Source of the DNA: Tolumonas lignilytica
GTDB taxonomy: Bacteria; Pseudomonadota; Gammaproteobacteria; Enterobacterales; Aeromonadaceae
NCBI RefSeq assembly: GCF_000527035.1
Contig: NZ_AZUK01000001.1
Span: forward strand, 1,054,001-1,118,000
Reading direction: 5' to 3'
DNA: 64,000 nt
Both the position numbers and the translations under genes were made by a program. Shown one piece after another: positions 42,977 through 52,805 of this stretch. How positions within the stretch are numbered: the stretch's first letter is position 1; each line of letters opens with the position of its first letter. Under the pieces are notes generated by a model. The model worked only from the letters and a program-made list of their open reading frames with translations, ran no database searches and had not been told where the DNA came from.

Positions 42977-44728
42977 ATGGCAGGCAAAATCCCGCAATCC
43001 TTCATTGATGATCTGCTGAATCGCACCGACATTGTCGAGCTGATCGATAGTCGCGTTCATCTGAAAAAAGCCGGTAAAAACTATCAGGCTTGTTGCCCGT
43101 TCCATAACGAAAAATCCCCTTCTTTTTCTGTCAGTCCGGAAAAACAGTTTTATCACTGCTTTGGCTGTGGTGCGCACGGCAATGCGATTGGCTTTTTAAT
43201 GGAATACGACGGGTTAAACTTTCCTGATGCAATTGGTGAATTAGCCAATTTGCATGGTTTAACCGTACCGAACGATCAGCCATTGCACAGCCAAGGCCCT
43301 GCGCCTTCCGCCGACCATTATCAATTGATGGAATGGGCTGCTCGTTATTTCCAAAACCAGTTAAAAAACGCACCGCAAGCGATCGAATATTTGAAAGGTC
43401 GCGGGCTGACTGGCGAGATCGTGAAACAGTTTGCGATTGGTTATGCCCCCGGTGGCTGGGATGGTTTGCGTCAGACACTGGTCCGTTCCGCCGCAACCGA
43501 AACCCAATTGATTGAACTCGGCATGTTGATTGGTCGTGATGGTGGCGGTAGTTATGATCGCTTCCGTGATCGGATCATGTTTCCGATCCGCGATCGCCGT
43601 GGTCGGGTGATCGGTTTTGGTGGCCGGGTGTTAGGCGATGGGACTCCCAAATACCTCAACTCGCCGGAAACGCCGATCTTCCACAAAGGCAAAGAACTGT
43701 TTGGTTTGTATCAGGTTAAAGAGCGTCACCGTTCTCCGACCCGGATCCTGATCGTCGAAGGCTATATGGATGTCGTTGCGCTGGCACAGTTTGGCGTGGA
43801 TTACGCAGTGGCGTCGCTGGGAACTTCCACTACCGCCGATCATATGCATTTGCTGTTTCGTACCACGTCGGAAGTCGTCTGTTGCTATGACGGTGATAAC
43901 GCCGGTCGTGAGGCCGCATGGCGAGCGCTGGAAAATGCCCTGCCAAGCCTGCAAGACGGCAAAAACCTGCGGTTTGTCTTTTTACCGACAGAACACGATC
44001 CGGATAGTTTCATCCGTGAATATGGCCGGGAAACCTTTGAACATCAGCTGGATAACGCACAGTCATATGCCGATTTCCTGTTTGAACGCCTGACGCGAGA
44101 TCTGAATTTAAGTGGTGAAGCCGGACAAAATGAACTGGCTAACAAAGCGATAGCCCTGATCCGACGGGTGCCGGAAGGCTTTAACCGTGAAAGTCTGCTG
44201 ACAAAGCTGTCGGCGCAGTTGCGCTGGGGCGAAAATGAAAAACGTCTGCGTGATATTTTCCGCCGTCAGGAACTGGAAGCGCAGCAACCGACGCAAGCGA
44301 CACCTAAAACTGCAGGCAAAATAAAACTGACTTTGATCCGGCGCGCCATTGCCCTCGTCGTGCAGCATCCGCAGCAAGCCGCATTACTGCCTTCCCTGCC
44401 GGATGTGCTAAGATCATTAAATGAACCAGGCATTGACGTGTTGTTATCGCTGTTAACGCAATTGCATAACAACCCCATGTCGACCGGTCAGTTATTAGAA
44501 CACTGGCGTAACACCCGAGAAGGTCGCGCGCTGGCGCAACTGGCCATGCTGGAAGAGGTCGCCGTGGGCGACAATATTCAGCAAGAGCTGGAAGATATCT
44601 GTGATCGTCTGCTGGATCTTTATTTACAGCAACGATTAGATAATCTGCTTAATCAGCATCAACTGAATCTTGACGAAAAACAGGAACTTCAGTTTTTACT
44701 GACGGAGTACAAACGTTCCACGAAATAA
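42977..44728 (+). CDS. dnaG: DNA primase
   Basis: DnaG makes RNA primers for replication. The 583-residue protein has the N-terminal zinc-binding domain (CCPFHNEKSPSF, then CFGCGAHGNA), the TOPRIM core (ILIVEGYMDVVALAQ, then CCYDGDNAGREAAWRA) and a C-terminal DnaB-binding domain (from about residue 450). ATG 42977 gives the family start MAGKIPQSFIDDLL; the frame is open six codons further up. The upstream terminator and a modest ribosome site fit low expression. Confidence 0.97.
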   Translation: MAGKIPQSFIDDLLNRTDIVELIDSRVHLKKAGKNYQACCPFHNEKSPSFSVSPEKQFYHCFGCGAHGNAIGFLMEYDGLNFPDAIGELANLHGLTVPNDQPLHSQGPAPSADHYQLMEWAARYFQNQLKNAPQAIEYLKGRGLTGEIVKQFAIGYAPGGWDGLRQTLVRSAATETQLIELGMLIGRDGGGSYDRFRDRIMFPIRDRRGRVIGFGGRVLGDGTPKYLNSPETPIFHKGKELFGLYQVKERHRSPTRILIVEGYMDVVALAQFGVDYAVASLGTSTTADHMHLLFRTTSEVVCCYDGDNAGREAAWRALENALPSLQDGKNLRFVFLPTEHDPDSFIREYGRETFEHQLDNAQSYADFLFERLTRDLNLSGEAGQNELANKAIALIRRVPEGFNRESLLTKLSAQLRWGENEKRLRDIFRRQELEAQQPTQATPKTAGKIKLTLIRRAIALVVQHPQQAALLPSLPDVLRSLNEPGIDVLLSLLTQLHNNPMSTGQLLEHWRNTREGRALAQLAMLEEVAVGDNIQQELEDICDRLLDLYLQQRLDNLLNQHQLNLDEKQELQFLLTEYKRSTK

Positions 44729-44977
44729 ATAGCAGCCGGCTTGAATTTCATGCTTGGCGGCACTATATGATTAACACAGCCCGGTTTTCGGGATTATAGC
44801 TACTTGAATGTTGCAACACAGCACTGAACAAACCGTTTACCCTGTTATGAAATATAACGGGGCGGATTTTTACTTTGTCGTTAACGTGCAAAACGGCCGT
44901 CGTTTCATTATAATCGGCGGATTTTACGCCACCGGGCAAGTTCATCTGCCCTAGTAAGTACCAACCGGATGAGTTCT

Positions 44978-46831
44978 ATGGAGCAAACCCCTCAGTCGCA
45001 ACTAAAACTCCTCGTTGCCAAAGGTAAAGAGCAGGGCTATCTGACATATGCTGAAGTTAACGATCATCTGCCACAGGATATCGTCGACTCGGATCAGATA
45101 GAAGACATTATTCAGATGATCAATGACATGGGGATCCAGGTCGTTGAAAGCGTACCTGATGCCGATGATCTGTTGCTGACCGAAAGCAGTGCCGCTGATG
45201 AAGATGCAGCCGAAGCTGCCGCACAGGTGCTCGCGTCTGTTGAATCTGAAATTGGCCGTACTACTGACCCGGTTCGCATGTATATGCGCGAGATGGGTAC
45301 AGTAGAACTGTTGACCCGTGAAGGCGAAATCGACATCGCCAAACGCATTGAAGACGGTATTAACCAGGTACAAAGCTCCGTTGCGGAATATCCGGAAGCG
45401 ATCACTTATCTGCTGGATCAGTTTGATCGTTTTGAAGCTGGCCATATTCGCCTTGGCGACATTATCTCTGGCTTCGTCAGTGAAGATGACGATTTGCCAC
45501 CGACTGCAACTAACATTGGCTCAGGTCTGGACGAAGAAGATCTGACTGATGATGACAGCAGTGATGACGATGACGAAGATGAAGACGGCGACAGCAGCGA
45601 TGATGCGGATGAAGATACTGGTCCGGATCCGGAAGTGGCCCGTGAAAAATTTGCCGCATTGCGTGTGCAATATGAGAAAACACGTGATGCCATCAAAGAC
45701 AGTGGTCGTGAAAGCGAGCTAGCTAAAGTTCAGATCTTTGAATTAGCTAACGTATTCAAAGAATTCCGTCTGGTGCCGAAGCAGTTTGACCGTCTGGTTA
45801 ACAGCATGCGCGACATGATGGAACGTGTACGCGTTCAGGAACGTCTGATCATGCGTTACTGCGTTGAATACGCCAAAATGCCGAAGAAAAACTTCGTTGC
45901 CGCATTCACTAACAATGAATCCAGCAATGGTTGGTTCGAATTTGCAAAAGGCAGTGGCAAGCCTTGGTCTGCCGCGCTGGAAAGTATGGATGAAGACGTA
46001 CAGCGTTCTATCCAGAAATTACAGCAAGTTGAACAGGAAACCGGTCTGTCGATTGCCCAGATCAAAGACATCAACCGTCGTATGAGCATCGGTGAAGCGA
46101 AAGCCCGCCGTGCGAAAAAAGAGATGGTTGAAGCTAACTTGCGTTTGGTTATCTCCATCGCGAAGAAATACACCAACCGTGGTTTACAATTCCTTGATTT
46201 GATTCAGGAAGGTAACATCGGTCTGATGAAAGCGGTAGATAAGTTCGAATATCGCCGTGGCTACAAGTTCTCAACTTATGCCACTTGGTGGATCCGACAA
46301 GCCATCACCCGCTCTATTGCCGACCAAGCACGCACGATCCGTATTCCGGTTCACATGATCGAAACGATCAACAAACTGAACCGTATCTCTCGCCAGATGC
46401 TGCAGGAAATGGGTCGCGAGCCTAGCCCTGAAGAGCTGGCAGAACGGATGGGCATGCCGGAAGACAAGATCCGTAAAGTGCTGAAGATCGCCAAAGAGCC
46501 TATCTCCATGGAAACACCGATTGGTGATGATGAAGATTCGCACTTAGGTGATTTTATTGAAGACACCACACTGGCTCTGCCAGCGGATGCAGCAACTTCA
46601 GAAAGTTTGAAAGCGGCAACCCGTGATGTCCTCTCCGGCCTGACCGCGCGTGAAGCGAAGGTTCTGCGTATGCGTTTTGGTATCGACATGAACACTGACC
46701 ACACTCTGGAAGAGGTGGGTAAACAGTTCGACGTTACCCGTGAGCGTATTCGTCAGATCGAAGCCAAAGCGTTGCGTAAACTGCGTCACCCTAGTCGTTC
46801 TGAAGTGCTCCGCAGCTTCCTCGACGAGTAG
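44978..46831 (+). CDS. rpoD: RNA polymerase primary sigma factor (sigma-70)
   Basis: RpoD directs RNA polymerase to housekeeping promoters. The 617-residue protein has region 1.1 ([13 protein letters not shown]), region 1.2, a non-conserved insert with an unusually acidic Asp/Ser/Glu run (about residues 185-220), region 2 ([20 protein letters not shown], then [13 protein letters not shown]), region 3 and region 4 ([20 protein letters not shown]). ATG 44969 is also in frame, three codons up; 44978 matches the enteric start and has GGATGAG ahead. The 249-nt gap after dnaG holds a TATAAT (44909-44914) with no good -35. Confidence 0.98.
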   Translation: MEQTPQSQLKLLVAKGKEQGYLTYAEVNDHLPQDIVDSDQIEDIIQMINDMGIQVVESVPDADDLLLTESSAADEDAAEAAAQVLASVESEIGRTTDPVRMYMREMGTVELLTREGEIDIAKRIEDGINQVQSSVAEYPEAITYLLDQFDRFEAGHIRLGDIISGFVSEDDDLPPTATNIGSGLDEEDLTDDDSSDDDDEDEDGDSSDDADEDTGPDPEVAREKFAALRVQYEKTRDAIKDSGRESELAKVQIFELANVFKEFRLVPKQFDRLVNSMRDMMERVRVQERLIMRYCVEYAKMPKKNFVAAFTNNESSNGWFEFAKGSGKPWSAALESMDEDVQRSIQKLQQVEQETGLSIAQIKDINRRMSIGEAKARRAKKEMVEANLRLVISIAKKYTNRGLQFLDLIQEGNIGLMKAVDKFEYRRGYKFSTYATWWIRQAITRSIADQARTIRIPVHMIETINKLNRISRQMLQEMGREPSPEELAERMGMPEDKIRKVLKIAKEPISMETPIGDDEDSHLGDFIEDTTLALPADAATSESLKAATRDVLSGLTAREAKVLRMRFGIDMNTDHTLEEVGKQFDVTRERIRQIEAKALRKLRHPSRSEVLRSFLDE

Positions 46832-46843
46832 TCTATTCAAATC

Positions 46844-46876
46844 ACAGGTTGACGCTTTTGTGAGCGTCTAACCTGT
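46844..46876 (+). terminator. Hairpin after rpoD
   Basis: ACAGGTT and GACGC (46844-46855) pair with GCGTC and AACCTGT (46864-46876) with one bulged T. There is no T-run, so termination may be partial, letting some transcripts run into the tRNA. Confidence 0.55.
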
Positions 46877-46883
46877 TGAAATA

Positions 46884-46912
46884 TAGACACCCGATAGCGC
46901 TATCCGTATAAT
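46884..46912 (+). promoter_or_regulatory. Promoter of tRNA-Ile2
   Basis: TAGACA (46884-46889), a 17-nt spacer and a perfect TATAAT (46907-46912), followed by ACGCACC. Transcription would begin only a few bases before the mature tRNA at 46925. Confidence 0.8.
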
Positions 46913-46924
46913 ACGCACCAATTC

Positions 46925-47000
46925 GGCCCCTTAGCTCAGTGGTTAGAGCAGGCGACTCATAATCGCTTGGTCCCCCGTTCAAACCGGGGAGGGGCCACCA
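46925..47000 (+). tRNA. ileX: tRNA-Ile2 (CAU anticodon, lysidine-modified)
   Basis: A 76-nt cloverleaf with encoded CCA. The acceptor GGCCCCT pairs with AGGGGCC, the D-arm and T-arm (CCCCG TTCAAAC CGGGG) are intact, and the anticodon CAT is at 46958-46960. The CAU anticodon alone would suggest Met, but the body matches E. coli ileX (the same 5' half, GGCCCCTTAGCTCAGTGG onward), where C34 is changed to lysidine by TilS to read AUA. In E. coli ileX also lies near rpoD. Confidence 0.93.
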
Positions 47001-47008
47001 AATAAAAG

Positions 47009-47045
47009 AAGGACTTACAGCAGATTGTTGTAAGTCCTTTTTTGT
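47009..47045 (+). terminator. Terminator of the tRNA-Ile2 transcript
   Basis: AAGGACTTACA (47009-47019) pairs perfectly with TGTAAGTCCTT (47029-47039) around a 9-nt loop, then TTTT. Confidence 0.92.
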
Positions 47046-47115
47046 TGGACAAATGCAGACCAGAACAGGTCTGTCTCGGTTTTATGGCAATATTGCTTTA
47101 TCTCTCACGATAAAA

Positions 47116-47736
47116 TTAATTTTTGCGGCTCAAGTGCCATTGATTGCCTTTTCGCTTCAGGCGAACAGCTTTGCCACCGATCAGCAGGAAAATGCTATTG
47201 GCATGCGCAGGCACATCGAATAGTCGCGGACCATGTTCGGGAGAGAACCAGACCAAACCCGGCTCATTCGTGAATTGGTCATCTACCTCGTAATACCCGA
47301 TAAACTTTCTGGAACGCAGGCAGTTAATCGACGTACAAGTCGCGGCAGAGGACGACTGAACTGGGGCACCAACAACAATCGCCGGGTTAATGGATACCAC
47401 TGTAAAATGATACGGAAATTCACGGCGGCAATGATCTATTTTGCTGAACGGCCAAGCTTGAATGGCTTTTGTTCTGGCGAGCGTATCGTCAAGCTGTGCC
47501 ACCAAATCCGTCTTGGAAATGTGAGTGTCAGAATGAGTTTCCGACGTGTTCTGACATTCACATTGATATTTCGATGCACACGCGTTCTGCAGATTTGCAG
47601 AAGGCTTGGCATTATGTGCCGCACTCTGGTTCTGGCCCGATTCAAAACGACTACAGCCACTGAGTAACAAACCGCCGAGTAATATAGATAGAATAACCCG
47701 ACCATAAATGAAATGTTTAATCCACACTGTGTTCAT
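47116..47736 (-). CDS. Unrecognised cysteine-rich lipoprotein
   Basis: I do not recognise this 206-residue protein. The first 30 residues are a lipoprotein signal (ILSILLGGLLLSGCS), with the lipidated Cys in LLSGC. The mature part has six further cysteines, in NACASKYQCEC, DHCRRE and TCTSINC, and a basic C-terminus (KAVRLKRKGNQWHLSRKN). It begins with a low-complexity Ser/Asn/Gln/His region before a more ordered half from about residue 75. It stands alone between tRNA-Ile2 and fabV. ATG 47736 has a weak ribosome site. Lys after the Ser at +2/+3 is absent, so an outer-membrane location is plausible. Confidence 0.65.
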   Translation of the reverse strand: MNTVWIKHFIYGRVILSILLGGLLLSGCSRFESGQNQSAAHNAKPSANLQNACASKYQCECQNTSETHSDTHISKTDLVAQLDDTLARTKAIQAWPFSKIDHCRREFPYHFTVVSINPAIVVGAPVQSSSAATCTSINCLRSRKFIGYYEVDDQFTNEPGLVWFSPEHGPRLFDVPAHANSIFLLIGGKAVRLKRKGNQWHLSRKN

Positions 47737-47852
47737 CAAAATCTACATCAAAACAGAAAAGAGCACGCATCATAAAACAGATTGGTCGCATCTCATAACC
47801 AACGGTGAAATCAACCGCGCGGTGAGCGAATTTTTCGTCAGCTACAAACAAC

Positions 47853-47874
47853 AACGCCCCATCACTGGGGCGTT
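47853..47874 (-). terminator. Terminator after fabV
   Basis: AACGCCCC (47853-47860) pairs perfectly with GGGGCGTT (47867-47874) around a 6-nt loop. On minus it is followed by GTTGTTTGT. Confidence 0.75.
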
Positions 47875-47894
47875 AGCATTTTAATGCGGAGCTG

Positions 47895-49088
47895 TTATAA
47901 CGAAATCACATCAAAATTGACGTCCGGATTAACATCCGCATCGTAATCGACACCATCCCAACCAAAACCGAACAGCTTCAGGAATTCATCTTTATAACCC
48001 TGGTAGTCGGTCAGTTGTGACAGGTTTTCAGTGGTCACTTGTGGCCACAAATCACGGCAAGCCTGTTGGACTGATTCACGCAATTCCCAGTCATCCATAC
48101 GGATACGCTGTGCATCATCAGTGACAAATTCGCCATCAAACAGACGGGTATAGAACAGACGCTGGATCTGCTCGATACAGCCTTCGTGAATGCCCTGCTC
48201 TTTCATCAGTTTGAAAGACATAGCAATATACAATGGCATCACCGGGATCGCCGCAGAAGCCTGCGTAACAACGGATTTCAATACCGCCACATTCGCGGTG
48301 CCATGTTTACTATTCAGCTGTGCGCGAATAGCGGCACCTGCACGGTCCAGATCTTCCTTCGCGCGACCCAACGTACCATGCCAGTAGATTGGCCAGGTAA
48401 TATCGGTGCCGATATAACTGTAAGCGACGGTTTTCACGCCATCAGCCAGTACGCCCGCTTGATCCAGCGCGTTCAGCCACAGCTCCCAATCTTCACCGCC
48501 CATCACTTTGATGGTGTTGGCGATTTCTTCATCATTCGCTGGCTCAACCTGCGCTTCGATGATTTCATCTTTATTGGTATCAACTGCCGTTGCCTTATAC
48601 ACTTCGCCGATTGGTTTCAGTGCAGAGCGAACCAGTTCACCGGTAGTCGGCAGTTTACGCACTGGCGATGCCAGAGAATAAACCACCATATCAACCTGAC
48701 CTAGGTCAGCTTTGATCAGTTCAATGGCCTTGGCACGGCATTCATCAGAAAATGCATCGCCGTTGATACTCTTAGAGTAGAGACCCGCTTCCTTTGCTGC
48801 CTTATCAAATGCAGCAGAGTTATACCAACCGGCACTGCCTGGTTTCTTTTCGGTTCCGGCTTTTTCCAGAAACACACCTATCGTCGCTGCGCCTGAACCA
48901 AAGGCAGCAGTAATACGGGATGCCAGACCATAACCGGTAGAAGCGCCAATCACCAGAACCCGTTTCGGGCCATTCGCCAGCGGGCCTTTGCTTTTGACAT
49001 AAGCAATCTGTTGACGGACATTGGCTTCACAGCCAGCAGGATGGGTGGTGGTACAGATAAAGCCACGGACTTTCGGCGCAATAATCAT
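47895..49088 (-). CDS. fabV: Trans-2-enoyl-CoA/ACP reductase FabV
   Basis: FabV is an NADH-dependent enoyl reductase that finishes each round of fatty-acid elongation. It is an enlarged SDR (397 residues here) found in Vibrio, Pseudomonas, Aeromonas and others. Visible are the start [20 protein letters not shown], the nucleotide motif [16 protein letters not shown] and the catalytic Tyr-X8-Lys in [10 protein letters not shown]. Family members are largely insensitive to triclosan. ATG 49088 is preceded by GGTGAGAA. Divergent from dacB. Confidence 0.96.
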   Translation of the reverse strand: MIIAPKVRGFICTTTHPAGCEANVRQQIAYVKSKGPLANGPKRVLVIGASTGYGLASRITAAFGSGAATIGVFLEKAGTEKKPGSAGWYNSAAFDKAAKEAGLYSKSINGDAFSDECRAKAIELIKADLGQVDMVVYSLASPVRKLPTTGELVRSALKPIGEVYKATAVDTNKDEIIEAQVEPANDEEIANTIKVMGGEDWELWLNALDQAGVLADGVKTVAYSYIGTDITWPIYWHGTLGRAKEDLDRAGAAIRAQLNSKHGTANVAVLKSVVTQASAAIPVMPLYIAMSFKLMKEQGIHEGCIEQIQRLFYTRLFDGEFVTDDAQRIRMDDWELRESVQQACRDLWPQVTTENLSQLTDYQGYKDEFLKLFGFGWDGVDYDADVNPDVNFDVISL

Positions 49089-49263
49089 TGGTTGTTCTCA
49101 CCAGGTTAAGGGTTTTATGCATAAAATCGCGGTATAAGATACATGATCTTACCGCGTTTGTGTTGTGAATGTTGCACCAACACGATAGGGCTCTATAATC
49201 GGCCAGCACAAATCCTGTTTCAGCGGCGTTTTGCACCCTCCACGCCCTCTTTGAGATTGTTTT

Positions 49264-50721
49264 ATGATGTCACAATATATGCGCTCTGCACTTCTGTTCG
49301 TTTTTACTTTATTGACGCTGTGCAGTGCCGAGGCAGCAATATCAGTCCCGGAAGGAAGCCGGATCGCACTCGCCTTTAATGAACCCGGTTCCAACGCAAT
49401 CGCCTCTTATCATGGCGATACCTTCATGACACCAGCTTCAACCCAGAAATTATTGACAGCATTAGCCGCCACTCTCTATTTCGGGCCTGAATGGCAATTT
49501 AAAACCCGAATGCTGGCACCACAAGGGGCCATCCAAAATGGTGTGTTAAACGGTGATTTAGTGCTGCAATTTGATGGGGCCCCCGATTTAACCCGTGAAG
49601 CACTGGTTAATTTACTCGCCTATCTGAAACAACAGAAAGTGACCCAGATCCGTGGCGACATCCTGCTGGATGTCAGTGGCTATGGTGGTTACGACCATGG
49701 TGATGGCTGGTCATGGAACGATTTACCTGTGTGCTTCACCGCACCGGCTTCTGCCGTGATCATTGATCGTAACTGTGTTTATGCACAACTAAAAGCCGAT
49801 CAACTGGGGGCTATCGCACAACCGATCATTCCGGCCGGACAGCCCATTACCATCACCAGCGAAGCACGTATCGTGACTCAGCAAGAGTATTATTTCGGCT
49901 GCGATTTGCGGGTAGATATGAATTCAGACAATAACTACCACCTGACCGGCTGTATTCCTCAACAAACCGGATCGCCCTGGCCTTTGAGTTTTGCGATCAC
50001 CGATCCGACGGCTTGGGGGGTTGAACTGGTTGGCTGGGCCGCGAAACATGCCGGGCTCACGATCAGCGGACAGATCAAGGCCGTACGTCATATTCCCGAT
50101 AATATGGTCGAACTGGCACATATTCCTTCCGCACCGCTGAAAAAACTCTTGGATAGAATGCTGAAGCATTCTGATAACCTGATTGCAGATAGCTTGTCGC
50201 GGGCGTTAGGTCATTATTATCTGCATCGGGCAGCCAGTTATGCCGCCGGAGCTGATGCGGTACGGAATATACTGAAAACCAAAGCCGGCATCGATTTGGG
50301 ATCTGCTCTATTAGCCGATGGTTCCGGCCTTTCCGCACACAACCTGATCACCGCAAAACAAATGCTGGAAGTGCTGGATTACATGGCGCTGCATGACAAC
50401 GAATTGCACATCATTGGACTCTTACCGGTTGCCGGTGTCAGCGGTACCTTGGGTTCACGGGGTAGTGTGCAGAATCCGCCACTCGTCAAAAATGTCACCG
50501 CCAAAACCGGTACCTTACAAAACGTTTCCAATCTGGCTGGATTTATCACTACCGCATCGGGTAAACGTAAGGCGTTCGTGCTGATGGCAAATGGCCTGAC
50601 TTTCCCGCCGCGTATTCGTCAGGAATTAAAAGCGCACCGGATTGCATCTCCTCATTATAAGTTCGAGCGACAGATTTTAGAACAGATTTATCATGAAACA
50701 CCGATACAAATAACTGAATAG
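49264..50721 (+). CDS. dacB: D-alanyl-D-alanine carboxypeptidase/endopeptidase (PBP4)
   Basis: DacB trims or cleaves peptidoglycan cross-links in the periplasm. The 485-residue protein has a signal peptide (ALLFVFTLLTLCSAEAA) and the three penicillin-binding motifs: SxxK in PASTQKLLTA, SxN in KHSDNLIAD, and KTG in TAKTGTLQN, with the class C insertion between the first two. Two in-frame ATGs open the gene (49264 and 49267). Divergent from fabV, no clear operon partner. Confidence 0.93.
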   Translation: MMSQYMRSALLFVFTLLTLCSAEAAISVPEGSRIALAFNEPGSNAIASYHGDTFMTPASTQKLLTALAATLYFGPEWQFKTRMLAPQGAIQNGVLNGDLVLQFDGAPDLTREALVNLLAYLKQQKVTQIRGDILLDVSGYGGYDHGDGWSWNDLPVCFTAPASAVIIDRNCVYAQLKADQLGAIAQPIIPAGQPITITSEARIVTQQEYYFGCDLRVDMNSDNNYHLTGCIPQQTGSPWPLSFAITDPTAWGVELVGWAAKHAGLTISGQIKAVRHIPDNMVELAHIPSAPLKKLLDRMLKHSDNLIADSLSRALGHYYLHRAASYAAGADAVRNILKTKAGIDLGSALLADGSGLSAHNLITAKQMLEVLDYMALHDNELHIIGLLPVAGVSGTLGSRGSVQNPPLVKNVTAKTGTLQNVSNLAGFITTASGKRKAFVLMANGLTFPPRIRQELKAHRIASPHYKFERQILEQIYHETPIQITE

Positions 50722-50818
50722 AGATTTATTATCAGAATAAAAAACTATTGACTCTGGCCTTGTGGCTTAGTCATCAGTAGAAAAAACCGACAAATGCCAT
50801 TGTTTTAGAGTCGCAGAT

Positions 50819-50864
50819 GGAGAACAATAGGCGTCCAGGGAGCCAGCCCGCCTGTCGGTTCTCC
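50819..50864 (+). promoter_or_regulatory. Structured leader upstream of alaA
   Basis: GGAGAAC (50819-50825) pairs with GTTCTCC (50858-50864) and, inside it, AGGCG (50829-50833) pairs with CGCCT (50849-50853). The fold ends 29 nt before the alaA start. No T-run follows, so it is not a plain terminator. Confidence 0.45.
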
Positions 50865-50893
50865 CGCAAGTATTGCAGAGGCACGTTGTAGTC

Positions 50894-52108
50894 ATGTCAT
50901 TTATTGAGAAATCCCATAAGCTGGACAACGTCTGTTATGACATTCGTGGTCCGGTCCATAAAGAAGCACGTCGTCTGGAAGACGAAGGCCATCGCATTCT
51001 GAAACTGAATATTGGTAACCCCGCCCCTTTTGGTTTTGATGCCCCGGAAGAGGTGATCAAAGACGTTATCGTCAATATGCACCAGGGTCAGGGATACTGT
51101 GATTCCAAAGGGTTGTTTGCCCCGCGTAAAGCGATTGCCCAGTATTATCAGCAGAAAGGGCTGCGCAAAGCCGATGTCGATGATATCTATATCGGCAACG
51201 GTGCCAGTGAACTGATTGTGATGTCGATGCAGGCACTGCTGAACAACGGCGATGAACTGCTGGTTCCTGCGCCGGATTATCCGCTGTGGACTGCGGCTGT
51301 TACCCTGTCCGGAGGCCGCCCGGTACATTATATCTGCGACGAACAAGCGGATTGGTACCCAGATCTGGATGATATCAAATCCAAAATCACCCCTCGCACC
51401 CGCGGTATTGTGCTGATCAACCCGAATAATCCGACAGGCGCGGTGTACAGCACCGAGTTCCTGCTGGAAGTGATCGAAATTGCCCGCCAGAACAAACTGA
51501 TCATTTTTGCTGATGAAATTTACGACAAGATCATTTACGACGATATTGCCCATCACAGCATCTGTACGTTGTGTGATGACGTGCTGGTCGTCACCTTCAA
51601 TGGTCTATCCAAAGCCTATCGTGCCTGTGGCTTCCGCCAAGGCTGGATGATGGTCAGCGGCCCGAAACAGAATGCCCGCGGTTATATTGAGGGGCTGGAA
51701 ATGCTGGCCTCGATGCGTCTGTGTGCCAACGTGCCGATGCAGTTTGCCATTCAGACTGCGCTCGGCGGTTATCAGAGTATCAACGAACTGATTTTACCCG
51801 GTGGTCGTCTGCGCAAACAGCGCGATCTGGCGTGGGAACTGCTTAACAACATCCCGGGCGTTTCTTGTGTGAAACCGAAAGGCTCGTTGTATATGTTCCC
51901 AAAACTCGATCCGAAGGTTTACCCGATCAAAGATGACCAGAAAATGGTGTTTGATCTGCTGCAACAGGAAAAAATGCTGATCGTGCAGGGAACCGGTTTT
52001 AACTGGCCGGCACCGGATCACTTCCGCATTGTGTTCCTGCCCGCAGAAGAACAGCTGCAGGATGCCATGACACGTCTGGCCCGGTTCCTGAAAACCTATA
52101 AACAGTGA
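50894..52108 (+). CDS. alaA: Alanine transaminase AlaA
   Basis: AlaA (YfbQ) is a PLP-dependent class I aminotransferase that makes alanine from pyruvate and glutamate. The 404-residue protein (E. coli 405) has the start MSFIEKSHKLDNVCYDIRG, LVPAPDYPLWTAAV, NPNNPTGAVYS, and the Schiff-base Lys in FNGLSKAYR with the phosphate-binding GFRQGW. The frame opens at a TTG (50873) but ATG 50894 matches the family. Next to yfbR, as in E. coli. Confidence 0.95.
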   Translation: MSFIEKSHKLDNVCYDIRGPVHKEARRLEDEGHRILKLNIGNPAPFGFDAPEEVIKDVIVNMHQGQGYCDSKGLFAPRKAIAQYYQQKGLRKADVDDIYIGNGASELIVMSMQALLNNGDELLVPAPDYPLWTAAVTLSGGRPVHYICDEQADWYPDLDDIKSKITPRTRGIVLINPNNPTGAVYSTEFLLEVIEIARQNKLIIFADEIYDKIIYDDIAHHSICTLCDDVLVVTFNGLSKAYRACGFRQGWMMVSGPKQNARGYIEGLEMLASMRLCANVPMQFAIQTALGGYQSINELILPGGRLRKQRDLAWELLNNIPGVSCVKPKGSLYMFPKLDPKVYPIKDDQKMVFDLLQQEKMLIVQGTGFNWPAPDHFRIVFLPAEEQLQDAMTRLARFLKTYKQ

Positions 52109-52115
52109 TCGGATG

Positions 52116-52145
52116 AAATGGCGACTTGAAAGTCGCCATTTTTTT
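52116..52145 (+). terminator. Terminator after alaA
   Basis: AAATGGCGACT (52116-52126) pairs perfectly with AGTCGCCATTT (52131-52141) around TGAA, ending in a T-run. Confidence 0.92.
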
Positions 52146-52189
52146 GTTATCAATATTAGTAATATCTCTCTCAGCTTTGTGGGTCGGCC

Positions 52190-52804
52190 ATGTCAGCCAA
52201 TGAATCAACCATCCTCTCCAGCCATTTTTTCGCGCAGTTATCCCGCATGAAACTGATTTATCGCTGGCCTCTGATGCGCAATATCCAAAAAGAGAATATC
52301 AGCGAACACAGCTTGCAGGTGGCCATGGTGGCGCATGCTCTGGCACTGATCAGCAATCGGAAATTCGACACCCAACTTGATGCTGCCCATATTGCACTGA
52401 TGGCCATGTTCCACGATGCCACTGAAATCATCACCGGTGATTTGCCAACCCCCGTTAAGTATCAAAATAATGCCATTGCGACGGAATATAAAAAGATCGA
52501 AAAACTGGCAGAAAAACAGTTGTTATCGCTGTTGCCGGATGAATTTATTGAAGATTATCGGGCATTACTTGATTCTGAATATCAGGATGAGCAGGCCGCC
52601 AAGGTGGTCAAAGCGGCCGACACGCTCTGCGCTTATATCAAATGTCTTGAAGAGATCGCTGCAGGGAACAAGGAATTTGTACTAGCCAAACGTCGGCTGG
52701 AAATCATGTTGGAACAACGCATGACGCCCGCCGTGCAATATTTCATCGATGTGTTTATCCCCAGTTTTTCACTGACACTGGATGAAATGAGTACTTCACC
52801 ATAA
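52190..52804 (+). CDS. yfbR: 5'-deoxynucleotidase YfbR
   Basis: YfbR is an HD-domain phosphatase that removes phosphate from deoxynucleoside 5'-monophosphates. The 204-residue protein (E. coli 199) has the metal ligands in [19 protein letters not shown] and [12 protein letters not shown]. Its position after alaA matches E. coli yfbQ-yfbR, though a terminator separates them here. Confidence 0.94.
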   Translation: MSANESTILSSHFFAQLSRMKLIYRWPLMRNIQKENISEHSLQVAMVAHALALISNRKFDTQLDAAHIALMAMFHDATEIITGDLPTPVKYQNNAIATEYKKIEKLAEKQLLSLLPDEFIEDYRALLDSEYQDEQAAKVVKAADTLCAYIKCLEEIAAGNKEFVLAKRRLEIMLEQRMTPAVQYFIDVFIPSFSLTLDEMSTSP

Positions 52805-52805
52805 C

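Noticed and set aside
44803-44830. Heat-shock (sigma-32) promoter before rpoD
   Set aside because: CTTGAA is present but no CCCCAT-like -10 follows at the right distance.
46925-47000. Elongator or initiator tRNA-Met
   Set aside because: The CAU anticodon fits, but the body matches tRNA-Ile2 (ileX).
48186-48704. 172-codon plus-strand frame inside fabV
   Set aside because: Shadow of the FabV reading frame on the other strand.
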